Shown: positions 22,064 to 34,100 of the stretch, piece by piece | Layout: every line of letters starts with the position of its first letter | How positions within the stretch are numbered: position 1 is the first letter of the stretch | Assembly (NCBI GenBank): GCA_010356995.1 | Contig: ML996693.1 | Location: 558,001-622,000, forward strand | Direction of reading: 5' to 3' | Origin: Trichodelitschia bisporula | Lineage: Eukaryota > Ascomycota > Dothideomycetes > Phaeotrichales > Phaeotrichaceae | Length of the DNA stretch: 64,000 bases | Position numbers and translations under genes: made by a program | The notes under the pieces: model-generated | Database searches by the model: none | Told to the model about the DNA's origin: nothing | Seen by the model: only the letters and a program-made list of their open reading frames with translations

Positions 22064-23973
22064 ATGTCCGCCAAGTCCATCTTCGAGGCCGACGGCAAGG
22101 CCATCATCAACTACCACCTGACGCGTGCGCCCGTCATCAAGCCCTCACCACTGCCCTCGCCGGCCTCGCACAACCCGCCGCCGAAGCTTGCCACGTTACA
22201 CTTTGCCGAGGGCGACGATGTGCAGGGCGTGCTGGATGCTACTGAGACCAAGTACCCGTGGCTGCTGAACACGGAGTCGCGCTTCGTTGCGAAGCCTGAT
22301 CAGCTCATCAAGCGTCGCGGCAAGAGCGGGCTCCTCTGCCTGAACAAGCCGTGGTCCGAGGCGCGCAAGTGGATCGAGGAGCGCGCTCGCAAGGAGCAGC
22401 GTGTCGAGACTGTCGACGGCATCCTAAACCACTTCCTCGTCGAGCCGTTCGTGCCGCATCCCGCCAACACCGAGTACTACATCTGTATTCAATCAGTGAG
22501 TGACGAACGAGGCTGAGGGGGAGATAATGATTCAAGTACTAACCGAATTTGCAGGAGCGTGAGGTATGTGATTTTGCGTCAAGCGAGAGTGCCTTCCAAA
22601 TATGCGTTGTCTGGGCAGAGTCGGATAGCGTGCAGTGCTGCTTCCGGCTCGAGAGGGTAGTGCGCGGACGAAGGGAAATTCATAAGGGGAAACAATATCC
22701 ACGCCCGGCAACCCGGCCGCCCTACCCAAACCCCGCGTCACCAATTAATTTTGGTCCGTCCCTGTACCAAAGGACAAGCTTTGCGGGATGCTCCTGTCGT
22801 ACTGCTTCTAATTATTCTGGGGGTGGTTGCTGACCTGCTTGGCAGGGCGATCTGATCTACTTCACTCACGAGGGTGGTGTTGATGTTGGCGATGTCGACG
22901 CCAAGGCTGAGAAGCTCTTGATACCCGTCGACCTCACCCAGTACCCCTCCAATGACGAGATCGCCAAGGGCCTGCTCAGCAAGGTGCCCAAGGGCATCCA
23001 CAACGTGCTCGTCGACTTCATTGCACGACTGTACGGTGTTTATGTTGAGTGCCAGTTCACGTGAGTTGTTGCATTATATCGAATCTACGTCATTGCTAAC
23101 GCAGCTTCCCCACTCAGTTACCTCGAAATTAACCCGCTCGTCGTCATTCCCAACGCGGAGCAGACGTCGGCCGATGTCTACTTCCTCGATCTCGCGGCCA
23201 AGCTCGACCAGACGGCCGAGTTCGAGTGCGGTGTCAAGTGGGCCATTGCACGAAGTGCCACGGCACTCGGCCTGCCGGCGACGGCGCAGGCTACCAATGG
23301 CAAGGTCAACATTGATGCTGGCCCGCCTATGGATTTCCCCGCGCCGTTCGGTCGCGAGATGAGCAAGGAGGAGGCGTACATCGCCGAGATGGACGCCAAG
23401 ACGGGTGCCTCGCTCAAGCTCACAGTGCTCAACTCCCAAGGCCGCATCTGGACGCTTGTCGCCGGTGGTGGTGCTTCGGTGGTGTACGCGGACGCCATTG
23501 CCTCTGCTGGCTTTGCCTCGGAGCTGGCCAACTACGGCGAGTACTCGGGCGCGCCGACGGAGACGCAGACGTTCCACTACGCGCGCACGGTTCTGGACCT
23601 GATGCTGCGGGCGCCGATGCGGCCCGAGGGCAAGGTTCTCTTCATTGGCGGCGGTATTGCCAACTTCACCAACGTGGCGTCAACCTTCAAGGGTGTGATC
23701 CGAGCGCTGCGCGAGGTCGCGCCGCTGCTTAACGAGCATAAGGTGCAGATCTGGGTGCGCCGCGCCGGCCCGAACTACCAGGAGGGTCTGCGGAATATCA
23801 AGGCTGTGGGCCAGGAGTTGGAACTGGACATGCATGTGAGTTTACCTTTGCGGTTGGGTGCGAATGCATATGCTAATGGGTTGCAGGTGTACGGTCCCGA
23901 CATGCACGTCAGCGGTATCGTGCCGCTCGCGCTGCTGGGCAAGACGTCGGAGGTGAAGGAGTTTTCGGGTTAA
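22064..23973 (+). CDS. acl2: ATP-citrate lyase subunit 2 (ATP-grasp)
   Basis: Five exons (22064-22495, 22555-22563, 22846-23060, 23118-23835, 23887-23973) give 486 residues, matching the usual ~485. The start [20 protein letters not shown] is in good context (ATCATGTCC). The ATP-grasp part includes [55 protein letters not shown] and [10 protein letters not shown], a metal/ATP-binding block. The citrate domain has [38 protein letters not shown] and [20 protein letters not shown]. The ending is [20 protein letters not shown]. Exon 2 is only 9 nt (Glu-Arg-Glu), with good signals on both sides. The product assembles with acl1 into the cytosolic enzyme that makes acetyl-CoA. Confidence 0.97.
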
Positions 23974-24921
23974 GTCTAGAAGCATTAGGCGAGCGTGTGC
24001 GTTCTCTGGGCTCAGGATGCGGGGCTGCAGAGCTGCAGAACTGTATTCGGTGTAATGTTGTGATGCTGCGGCGGCAAGGTATCATGGGTAAGCCATGGCT
24101 GCGAATTATAGACCAGTGTTGATGCTTCTGGCAAAACGTGGTGACGAGTGAGTCTTGCGATGAGTAATGGTGACTTTTTTTTGGCTTGCCCAGGCCCCTC
24201 ACTTCTGCCCCGCTACGACCCCGCGGGTTCGATTCGTGAGGGGATGCAGAGGTGACACCGGAGCCTTACGATGCTTATTTTAAAGGGTCTCCTGCGGGGT
24301 TGAAGAGCTGCGGGGCGTAAACCCAGAGATGCGAAGATGACTCCGTATTCCTGCCCCTCCGCACTCCGTACACAGCTGTCAACGTAGACCGGGGTGATTG
24401 GTGTGCCGTCAGGGTGGGTAGAGGTTGGGAGCTACCACGTACTCAGGGTAGCTTTGGGGTTTTCCGGGATGGACCCCTTGAATCAACTATGGTACGCAAA
24501 CATCCTCTAAATTAGTGCGTCGTGCTCCGACACCCCCCGAGCGTGTGCTCTCACCCTGAAAGGCGTGGTTGAAGATCATGTGCATGTCTCGTGCTTGCCA
24601 GCCTTGCGCCACGAGGTTTGATGCCTGGAGCATGGGGGGTGGGTGCCTGGGGGACTGGCACGTTATTATATAGGCGCGAACGTGAGCTTCCTTGAGGACT
24701 TGTTGGATGGAGATTGAACCTGGACGGCGCTGCGCTGACCGGAATACGAGAGGTTTGATCTTTCCGTTTGCGTGTGAAAGCGACAGGGACCCCGGCGGCA
24801 GGAGTGATGAGTCGATCTGTTGACCGGCCGTGATTGCCTACGGGATATAGAGACCCTCTTCGCGCAGCGAAATAGACATCCATTTTCTCAACCACCCCAA
24901 CTTCCCGCTCCACCACCCAAC
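23974..24921. other. Intergenic region between acl2 and the GNAT gene
   Basis: It holds the acl2 3' UTR and the promoter of the acetyltransferase gene. A GGGTTCGATTCGTG segment near 24225 resembles a Pol III B box, but no tRNA fold surrounds it. Nothing else was recognised. Confidence 0.5.
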
Positions 24922-25662
24922 ATGGCATCATCATTCCCCGCCCCCGCCCCCACAAAACACCTCCTCTTCCGCCCCCTTCACCCCACCGACGCCCCCCGCC
25001 TCGCAAGCATCGCCAACTGCCCTTCGATCAGCAAATGGATGCTCAACACCTTCCCCTCGCCCTACACGCTCTCCTCCGCCGAAGGTTTCATCGCGCGCTG
25101 CGCCTTGCCAGTCGATGAAACCAAATCCGTAGACTGGGCCATATGTCTCCACTCTCTTCCCCTCCCGGGCTCCGAACCCGACCCCGAGCCCCCGCTCATC
25201 GGCGTCTGCGGCCTCAAACTTGGGTCCGATGTCCACGCCCACCAGGCTATCGTCGGTTATTGGATTTCGCCCGCGTACCAAGGCCGTAAGTTCGGGCGTG
25301 AGATGCTTGCGGGGTTGGTGGAGTGGGCGTGGAGGACTGAGGGGCTGGTGCGGGCGCGCGAGGGCGGCGTGGAAGTGGATGGAGAAGGGAAGCCGGTTAT
25401 GCTGGGGAGACTGGCGGCGGAGGTGTTTGGCGGGAATGATGCTAGTGTGAGGCTGTTAACTAGGGCGTGGTTTAGGATAGAGGGGAAGTTGAGGGGGGCG
25501 GTTTTTAAGGGGGGGGTTGTGAGGGATTTGTGGGTTTTTGGGTTACTGAGGGGGGAGAGGGAGAGGACGGAAAGGGAGAGGAGGGAGAGAGAAGAGAGGG
25601 CGGGGGATGATTATTATGACGCTCCTAACCTAGTTCTAGACATGAAGGGCATACTCGATTGA
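24922..25662 (+). CDS. GNAT-family N-acetyltransferase (RimJ/RimL-like)
   Basis: A single exon encodes 246 residues. The ATG at 24922 was chosen over an upstream in-frame ATG (24820) because it sits in a good context (CCCAACATGG) directly before the conserved start MASSFPAPAPTKHLLFRPLH. The fold shows the RimJ/RimL pattern: FRPLHPTDAPRLASIANCPS, a substrate loop (KWMLNTFPSPYTLSSAEGFI), GVCGLKLG, GYWISPAYQGRKFGREML with the acetyl-CoA loop (Q-G-R-K-F-G), then NDASVRLLTRAWFRIEGKLR. The C-terminus is charged (RERERTERERRERE). It probably transfers acetyl from acetyl-CoA to an amine; the substrate is unknown. Its neighbours do not define its role. It is convergent with the aminotransferase gene. 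Confidence 0.88.
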   Translation: MASSFPAPAPTKHLLFRPLHPTDAPRLASIANCPSISKWMLNTFPSPYTLSSAEGFIARCALPVDETKSVDWAICLHSLPLPGSEPDPEPPLIGVCGLKLGSDVHAHQAIVGYWISPAYQGRKFGREMLAGLVEWAWRTEGLVRAREGGVEVDGEGKPVMLGRLAAEVFGGNDASVRLLTRAWFRIEGKLRGAVFKGGVVRDLWVFGLLRGERERTERERREREERAGDDYYDAPNLVLDMKGILD

Positions 25663-25749
25663 AGGCACTGGTCAGTCAAAATATCTGAGGACCTTCGCGG
25701 CAGCGGTCTGGGTCAAACTTGTATGATGGGTGACTGGTAACATAATCTA

Positions 25750-25975
25750 AGCTCGAGTTGCCGGGTATCCCTAATCTCAGTTCGGTTTCACGGGTAACCT
25801 GGGTCGCAGTCGACGGGTAGTGCACCTGGAGTTCGGTTCGACGGGTAATCGGGGTTCTGATTGACGGGTGTTCATGCTCTGGGTTCGGCTTGCCGGGTAA
25901 TCAAGCATTACGGTAGATCAATTTTCATGCTTTACTTGCGGGTAATCAACTTTCATGCTTCACTTTCATGATTCC
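25750..25975. repeat. Degenerate tandem array of CGGGTA units
   Basis: CGGGTA (one variant CGGGTG) starts at 25762, 25791, 25814, 25842, 25865, 25894 and 25939. The first five gaps alternate 29, 23, 28, 23 and 29 bp, so the true unit is a dimer of 51-52 bp. Spacers share GTTCGGYTYGACGGGTAATC-like sequence. The last part also repeats ATCAAYTTTCATGCTTYACT twice. The array lies in the 3'-3' spacer between the GNAT and aminotransferase genes and is non-coding. Confidence 0.8.
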
Positions 25976-26141
25976 ACTTCTATTCGGCTTTATACTAGGT
26001 CCGTCCTAGAATCCACTTCCCCATCGACTAGCGCCGTAGCACCGACAGCGACACCGCCTACACCCCGCCTATAAAGGACGTACACCCGCCTGGCGCCAAA
26101 CGACCGTCAAGAAGCACCGCTCCCACTCCTCACTCAGCCCC

Positions 26142-27482
26142 CTAGCGGACCACCACACTCCACGGATGCTCCTCGTCCCCATACTGAATCGCCTCGATCC
26201 AATCCTTCATCTGCTGCGCCACAGGCCCCGCCTCACGATCATCGGGCAAACCGCACGTCACCTGCCTGCCCTTCCACCCAATCCGCCGCACAGGGGAAAC
26301 CACCGCCGCTGTTCCCGCACCAAAAATCTCCAACAGCCGGCCATCGTCCGCCGCATCCGCAACCTCCTGCATGCGCACCTTGCGCTCCGACACCGTCCAC
26401 CCCTGGGGCACAAGCCGCTCGCGCGCCAGAGCAAGCACCGAGTCGCGCGTCACACCCTCAAGAATCGTCCCATCCAGCGGCGCAGTCGCCAGCTCCGGCT
26501 TCCCCGTCTTCGGGTCCTTCATCGCGACAAACAGGTTCATGGTTCCCACCTCCGTGATGTACTCCTCCTCGCCAAACAGCCACAGGTTCTGGTGGTACCC
26601 GCGGCTGGCCGCCTCGAGCTGCGGCAGGATGCACGGCGCGTAGTTGGCGCCGAGTTTCTTGTCGCCCACGCCGCCGGGCCAGGCCCGCACGGCGTAGTCG
26701 GTTGCTTCGAGGGAGACGGCTTTGAAGCCCGTGGGGTAGTAAGGTCCCACGGGCGAGGCGATTACGTAGAGCAGGGCTGAGCCCGGCGGGCCAACGCCTA
26801 GCGTGCGCTGTGTGCCGATCATCGTCGGGCGGAGGTAGAGCGAATAACCGCGCTCGCTAGGGGAGGTTAGCCGGGCAATGGCCCAGGGAGGGGCACAAAC
26901 GAGGGGATGAAGCGCTCGTCGATCTTGACCAGTTCGCCGATGAGCTTGGTGAGGGCCTCACTATCGAACGTGGGCAGCGCAATGCGCGCAGACGACTTGT
27001 TCAGCCGCGCCATGTTCTTATCCGGGCGGAAGAGCCTGATCTGCCCCTTGCGATCCTTGTACGCCTTCATGCCCTCGAAGCACTCGAACGCATAATGGAA
27101 GACGCACGTGGCAGGATCCAGGCTGAGGTTCTGATACGGAGTGATGCGCGGCGTGTGCCATCCTTCCGACGCGGTCCACTCAATGGCGAGCATATGGTCT
27201 GGAGACGGTGAGCGGGGGTGTAGAGGGAGAGATACGGTGGGATGTACCCGTGAAGGTGTGCCCGAAGATCAATTCTTTGGGCGGCAGCAGCTCAGACGGT
27301 GTAGAGTTCTTCTGGATCGTGAGTTGCGCTGCGTCCAGCGCCTTGTGCTGCGACGAGGCATGCGAGGCGTGGATGCTGTATGTGCGCCAACATCGGGATG
27401 AGGCCGAAATGGCGGCGGGGCGGAGGGCGGTAGTGCGGAGGGAGGAGAGGAGAGCTCGGGGAGTTCTTTGCAGCATTGCCAT
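26142..27482 (-). CDS. bat1: Branched-chain amino-acid aminotransferase, mitochondrial
   Basis: Three exons on the minus strand (27482-27248, 27198-26901, 26856-26142) give about 415 residues. The N-terminus is basic and hydroxylated ([20 protein letters not shown]...), a likely mitochondrial presequence. Fold-type IV PLP enzyme blocks are [72 protein letters not shown] and [16 protein letters not shown], in which the Lys before LGANY is the expected PLP lysine. Further on come [14 protein letters not shown] and [13 protein letters not shown]. It interconverts Leu, Ile and Val with their 2-oxo acids using glutamate. It is divergent from the SCY1-type gene. Confidence 0.96.
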
Positions 27483-27909
27483 GATGGGAGGATGGCAATT
27501 GAGGTGGGCGGAGGAGAGGAGGGCGGAGAGAGTGCGTGTGGAGTCAGTAATGCGGCAGAGTAGTCCGGAGGAGAAGTACCCGTAGAACTAGCGCGCTTTC
27601 TACCCCAAAATCCCTCGAGGCTGTGGGCCTTGGCGGGGAAAGCCAGAGTGGCGCGAACTCCACCTGTGACATTACTTCGACCCTACACGCAATACGCTGT
27701 CCCGTCCTAACCTCCATCGTCGTCGCTTTTCCGCACGCCCTTCTCTCCCACCCCTTTACCTGTGTCTTCACACTACCCGCCCTCAATCTCCCCGACACGG
27801 CCATGTATCTCCCTTGAACGCAGACAACACGTCATGCAAAACACCCCACATCGCACCACTCAGCTAGCTAGCCACGCACCCAGCTATCGCTCATCTCCTC
27901 GCACCCAAC
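27483..27909. promoter_or_regulatory. Shared divergent promoter of bat1 and scy1
   Basis: The 427 bp between start codons are C/T-rich towards scy1. No defined site was assigned. Confidence 0.55.
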
Positions 27910-30889
27910 ATGTTCGCCTCCGCCCTCAAGTCGTTCAGCTCCAATATCACCTCGAACTACAAAATCGCCGACCACCCCACCTGCATCGCCGGGCCGTGGA
28001 AGATCTACGATGCAAAGCACAAGTCGAGCGCGAAGGCTGCGTCCGTCTTCGTCTTTGAGAAAAAGTGTCTGGAGCCACAAAGCGGAGGTCTGGGCGGCCG
28101 GTCGGGTGCTGCGTCGGTCAAGCGTGCGCAGGAGGAGGTTGTCGAGCGGCTAAAGCGCGAAGCCAGCTCCCTAGCTCGTTTGCGCCATCCCAGCATCCTG
28201 GAGCTGGTCGAGCCGGTGGAAGAGACACGGAGTGGAGGGTTGATGTTCGCGACGGAGCTTGTGACAGCGTCACTATCTGGCCTTCTGCAGGAGAAGGACG
28301 AACAGGAGTCGAGTGGTGGTGCGGGTAGCCGGCGGAGTCGCTACGTCATTAACGATCCCGACGGAGGAAAGAGGCGGAGAGACGTCGAGCTCGACGAGCT
28401 AGAGATACAGAAGGGGTTGCTGCAAGTTGCGAAGGGATTGGAGTTTCTCCATGAGAGTGCAGGACTCGTTCACGCCAATCTCACGCCAGATGCCATATTC
28501 GTGAATGCTAAGGTACGGCGCACCCTCCGCTTCTCCTTACATATGCTCATTGTCTGTAGTCCGACTGGAAGATATCTGGCCTCGGGTTCTCCGGGAAGAG
28601 TGAAACTTCGACGGCGGCTACGTCCGCACCGCCAATTCCTCTGTCTGAAATCCTCAATTATGACGCTCGTCTCCCACGTTTCGTCCAGCTCAACATCGAC
28701 TACACCTCCCCTGACTTTGTTCTGGACAACAACTCATCTGCGGCAGCTGACATGTTCTCGCTCGGAGTCCTCATCATTGCGTTATACAATTCGCCACACA
28801 AGAGCCCACTGGAAACGAACATGAGTCTCTCATCGTTCAAGCGGATCTTTTCGTCGCAAGCATCCGTCCCTAGTCAGACGAACAATTTCCTCTCCTCTGT
28901 CGCCCTTCCCAAACCCGTCTCATCTCTCCTGTCCCGACTGATTACTCGGAGACCCGCTCAGCGTATGAACGCTAGGGAATTCCAGCAAGCGGAGTACTTT
29001 GACAATATTCTCGTGTCCACCATCCGTTTCCTCGAGTCCTTGCCAGCTAAGACGCCAAATGAGAAGTCGCAGTTTCTCCGCGGGTTGCCGCGTATCATCA
29101 ACCAGTTCCCGAAGAGCGTTCTGGAAAGGAAAGTGCTTCCGGCCTTGCTTGATGAAATGAAGGACCGAGAACTCATTGCTCTCATTCTGCAAAATGTGTT
29201 CAAAATAATCAAGTTTATGCCTTCTGGTAGGCGAGTGTTTCCAGAGAAAGTCATACCTCGCCTCCGGGAGGTGTTGCTGGCCCCTAACACTGGAAAAGAG
29301 CCACAGCGAGAGAGAGACTCGGCTAAGGAGGCCGGTCTCATGGTCGTTCTCGAGAACATGAAGCTGATTTCGGAGAACTGTACTGGGAAAGAGTTTAAAG
29401 ACGGTTCGTCATTTGAAATGCAGCCCCAATACTTGTCTAATCAGCAACAGATATCTTGCCCATCATCATAACCGCATTGGAATCACCCACACACTCACTT
29501 GTCGATGCTGGTCTTGGAACGCTGCCTGCCATCCTTGCTGCGTTGGATTTCTCGACCATCAAAAATGACGTATTCCCGATCATTGCCGCAGTCTTCAGTA
29601 AGACGAGTAGTTTAGGGATCAAGATCAGAGGTCTGGAAGCTCTCCATACACTTTGCGGCGGAACTCCGCAGTCTACGGCGGAAAGCGATGGCTTGGATGG
29701 ACTTGACCAACAGAAGGCGGCCAACACGAAGCAGAACAGCGTCATCCTCGACAAATACACCATCCAGGAGAAGGTGGTTCCGCTCCTCAAGGCCATCAAA
29801 ACAAAGGAGCCGGCTGTCATGGTAAGCTTACAAGCCGCTCTTCCGCTACCACTCTGCTAACGCCAGTAGATGGCCGCCCTAGAAGTCTTCCGCGAAGTCG
29901 GCAAAATCGCCGACACCGACTTCCTCGCAGTGGAAGCTCTTCCCATCCTCTGGGCCTTCAGCCTGGGACCCCTCCTCAACCTCCAGCAATTCCAATCCTT
30001 CATCTCCCTCATCCGCACCCTCTCCTCCCGCATCGAACAAGAGCAAACCCGTAAGCTGCAAGAACTCTCCTCCAACCACCCCACCGCCACAAACCGCAAC
30101 GAGTTCCTCTCCGCCCTCGACACGGGCTCTCGCACCAACGGGTTCGACAGTCCCACGGGAGGCGACGACGATTTCGAAAGCCTCGTGCTCGGCAAGAAGC
30201 ACGCTGAGGGAACCGCATCGCCGGCGCTCGACCCCTGGGCCGCAACTCAACCCGCCACAGCGCGGTCCTCAGCCCTACGACCTCAGTCGGGTCGCTCCTC
30301 CCCCGCCCCTGCCGCATTTTCCTGGTCTACCCCGCCACTCCCACAGCAGCAGCTGTCCTCCCGATCCGCTCCCTTCCAACAGCCCTCAATGGCCCCCCTC
30401 CAGCCCTTCCAACCCCTGCAACCCTCCCGTCCGACCCTCTCCTCCCAATCCTCAACAACCCACTCCTCGACTTCAATAGGCTGGTCCACTTCCACCGCCG
30501 CGACCAGTAACCCCTGGGCTGACCCCTCCCCCGTCATTCCTTCCTCCGCGAGCTCTCTCTGGACTATCCCCGCGCCGCAGCGCCCGTCGTCGAATCCCTC
30601 ATTTGCACCGCCGCCCCAGCCCGCTCATCGGCAGACTTCGGGGTTATCGGCTTTCTCTATTGCGCCGCCGCCTGCGTCACCGTATTCGGGCTTCGGGATC
30701 GTGCCGCCCGGGAATAAGCCGGCTGGTATGTCCGGCGGCATGGGAGGTGGTATGGCCGGCGGTATGGCTGGTGGTATGGCTGGTGCTGCCACAGGTGGGA
30801 TGGGGTATCAGCGGCAGCAGCCGTTGCAGCCGTTGCAGCCGACGAGTGGTCAGAAGCAGGGGTTAGATAAGTACGAGAGTCTGCTTTGA
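27910..30889 (+). CDS. scy1: SCY1/SCYL2-type pseudokinase
   Basis: Four exons (27910-28512, 28560-29403, 29451-29821, 29870-30889) join in phase to about 945 residues. The N-terminal kinase-like domain starts MFASALKSFSSNITSNYKIA and PWKIYDAKHK. Where an active kinase has HRDLKxxN it reads LVHANLTPDAIFVN, and the DFG position reads WKISGLGFS, so the catalytic Asp and metal-binding Asp are missing. A HEAT-like helical region follows (FLRGLPRIINQFPKSVLERK, ILPIIITALESPTHSLVDAG). The C-terminus is Pro/Ser/Gln-rich with NPWADP and a Gly-Met repeat (GGMGGGMAGGMAGG). SCYL2 family members act in clathrin-dependent Golgi/endosome traffic. Its neighbour MON2 works in the same compartment. Confidence 0.94.
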
Positions 30890-31130
30890 GGAGTGAGCTT
30901 GAAAGAGGCGATTTCGCGTATTTGTGGGTAACTTGGAAAACTGCAACGTCGATTGTCATGTATTGGGCGTCTGATATATCCCTAGGGTGATGGGTCAGGA
31001 ATGGGATCTCGGGTTTCTCCGTTCACTTCACGATTTGTTTTGCTAAAATGGCCATTACGCACGATACCAGCATCCCGAACTGAATAATTCATATCCCATA
31101 CAAGTTTTGACACGAGTATCCCCCCTAGTT

Positions 31131-34100
31131 CTAAAGCCCAAATTCATCCCCCACCCTCTCCAAACACCCTGCCAACGCCTCCACAACCTCCTTACACCCC
31201 CCAATCCTAACCGCCTGCCAAAGAAGCGGATACAAGCGCACCAGCCCCTTCCGGCCCTTACTCCTCAGCCCCTCCGCCTCAGGAATCGCTTTCGGCTCAC
31301 ACTCCATCCCGCCTACCTTCTCCAGCACAAACAGCAACTCGCGCCGCTCGCTCTCCGGCTGCGGCATGTACCGCCCGCGCAGCGGCTGATCGGCGATGTA
31401 CACCTTGAGCGGTAATGCAGCGCGCAGAATCAGCCACGGCGCCGCGGCCTGCGCGAGGCGCACCCGCGCGCCTGACCCGTCGTGCACGGAGACTAATTCG
31501 ATGAGCAGGCTGAGGCAGAGGTATGCCATGCGGACGCGGGGCGTGGGCGGAGCGGGCGCCGTGCGGCCCAGGCGGATGGCGTAGAGGTCGGCGAGGGGAG
31601 CGGCCGGGTCGGGGGTGCAGGATTCGTGTATTAGGGAGCTGTGGAAGAGGGCTTGGGTGTAGGCTCTGCGGGTGGCGTCCGGGATGGAGGTAGAGCCGAG
31701 AGCGGGTATTATGAGGGCGTTGAGCTGCTTGAGGGAGGTTAGATCGAAGGTTTCGTCTTCGTGGATGGTGCTAGGGGGGGAGGAGGTGAGGTCGGCGCGG
31801 GAGATTCCGGCGCCGGTTTGGACGATGGTGGTCCAGTAGGCGTGGAGGGCGGGTTGGGGGAGGTTGACGGAGAAGATGCGGGGGGTGGCGGAGGATAGGA
31901 CGGAGAGGAGGGTCGTGGTTGCCTTTTGCCAGAGGGTTGGGGGGCGGCCTTGTAGGGTTATGGCGTACTTGAGCTTGATCGGCAGCTCCAGGCTTTGGAT
32001 GAGGGATAGCAATGCTTCGGTGAAGATTTCGTCGTTCTGGATGTGGTCTGTGACCAGTGATTGGGCTAATTCCATTGCAGACTTGCTGAGAGCGACGAAT
32101 GTCAGTCGCCCGGATTCTCGCTTAGCGTGGATATCTGCAAGGGGGAGTTTGATGAGACAGGCTAGAAGTGAAATCAGGATGGGCGGCGTTCCTGATGGGT
32201 CGGTCCGGATGGTCGAGAGGCACTGTATGACTTTGGACTGCACTGCTGTTAGGGAATCCACATCGCTTGAGTATGCAGAGCCCTCCGATTCCTTAATGCA
32301 GCGTTCAAGATTATCGGCAATCTTGCGAACATCTTCTGTCTCGATTTTGGGCCCCCCGAGCCGATAGATTTCGAGAAAGGAGCCAGCATAGGCCTCGAAC
32401 GCGGCTTGGTTACTTTTGGCTTTGATGTTCGGATCTGCCTCGGGAAAGTTATTAACCCAGTTGTTGAAGATTGCCTGGACAGCCTCCTCCGGGACTGCGT
32501 TGATGTCAGGTATCTTCGAGAGGACCGCGGTAATCATGGTAAAAACGGCGGCATTGAGGGCATGTAGTTTAAGTCTGAGATATGCCGCAAGCGTATCCGT
32601 CAATGATTGCCACAGCTCCAAGAAGTCAGGACACCGGGAAATCGCAGGAAAGTATGAGGCGAAGAGTTGCCCAAAACCTTCGAGGATGATGCAAGACGTA
32701 GAAATCTTGCCGTTCAGAGTCGCAGGCAGATCGTCACTCTGTTCCGCTAGTATCGTTTCGTATGACATGAAATCCATGCGGAGCATTCGAAGTAAGATGA
32801 CGTTCAAGAAGACCTGCCATGTTTTAGGCGATAGGTCATCGCCATGGTCAAAAATCCTCAAGGTCGTGTGTACCGCACCGCATCGGACTTCTTCTCGGGA
32901 GTCGGCGACAACGTCGGTTAACCGGCGTAGCAGCAACATCCAGAGTGCAGGCATAGACTTCTGCTCCGCAGACGCAGTTATGAGTCTCCGCATCAAGTCC
33001 TCGTCGCCAGAACTTGCGTCGGACTCCAGTTCGTTGGCATAGTCCTCCAAGGATTCTGTGGGGTTGCGAGCGTAGAGGAAGTCGGAAAGATTCCAGAAGA
33101 ACGTCATCGTCTAGAATGCAATCAGTTTATTCGTCTATGTGATAATAAGATCGGGTCTTACGGTCAAAGATATGTTTAAATCCTGCTCCTGAGAACAAAA
33201 ACGATAAAGGATGTCGATGAGACTCAACAAGGAGCTATCCGGAACGGATACCAAAAAGTCGGAGCAGATTAGCTGGAGCGAGTTGAAGGCTGAGCGGCCG
33301 AGCTGAACGGAAGATAGTACAGCAGCTCGGTTCGTCTGCCCGTTGGAGTACGCATCCCCTGTTTTACTCTTGGTGATGAATGCGGTGGATATAATGTCGA
33401 AAACGGTGTCCCAGGCGCTGGTCAGGGAGTCCCCGACACGCTCCAGAATAGTCCTCAGTGAGTCCAATGCAATATTGTGGACCTCGACAGACATTCCATC
33501 CCCAAAATTGTCGGCAGGATTTGCTGGAAGGGCAACAAGCCCGTTGCACAGCTTAAGTAGCGCGAGGAGCGATCGCGCCTGCACCTCGTCCTTCGGCTCA
33601 AAGTCCTCGGCAATGGTAGCCGAAATTGTGTCTTGCGTCAATCGGCTAACCAGCTCCGCGCCCAACAGGCGAGCATTTGTGGGGACGTCGTAATGGACCG
33701 CAATGGCCGTCACCCGGTCCATGAAAAGATCCCATCCACTCTCAGCGGTACCGTGGTGGATAAACCGGTCAAGATTCAGGGTGACAAGTTCGCGGATCTT
33801 CGAGAGCGCAAAGGTGAAGTCCTGGTCATTCATTTCTGTCCTGATCGAGATCCCCGAAAAACTTGCAACCCTTCGCTTGTGCCCGATGGGAGGGGATTCT
33901 GGACCAGCGCTAGTCGCAGGCACTTGCTTCCCATCCATGATGCGGCAAAGTGCTTCTAATACACAGACGAATGCTTCATTTGGAAAGTCAACTGTACTCT
34001 CGAAGAGTCGCGAGGCCGCTGCTTGGATAGCCGTGACTTCGGATCCCATGATTTGCTGGAATGATACATCGGTCGATGATTGTGTAGGCGTTTGCAAGCT

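Noticed and set aside
24200-24245. Possible tRNA, from GGGTTCGATTC (B-box-like)
   Set aside because: No acceptor, D or anticodon stems can be drawn around it, and the T-stem does not pair.
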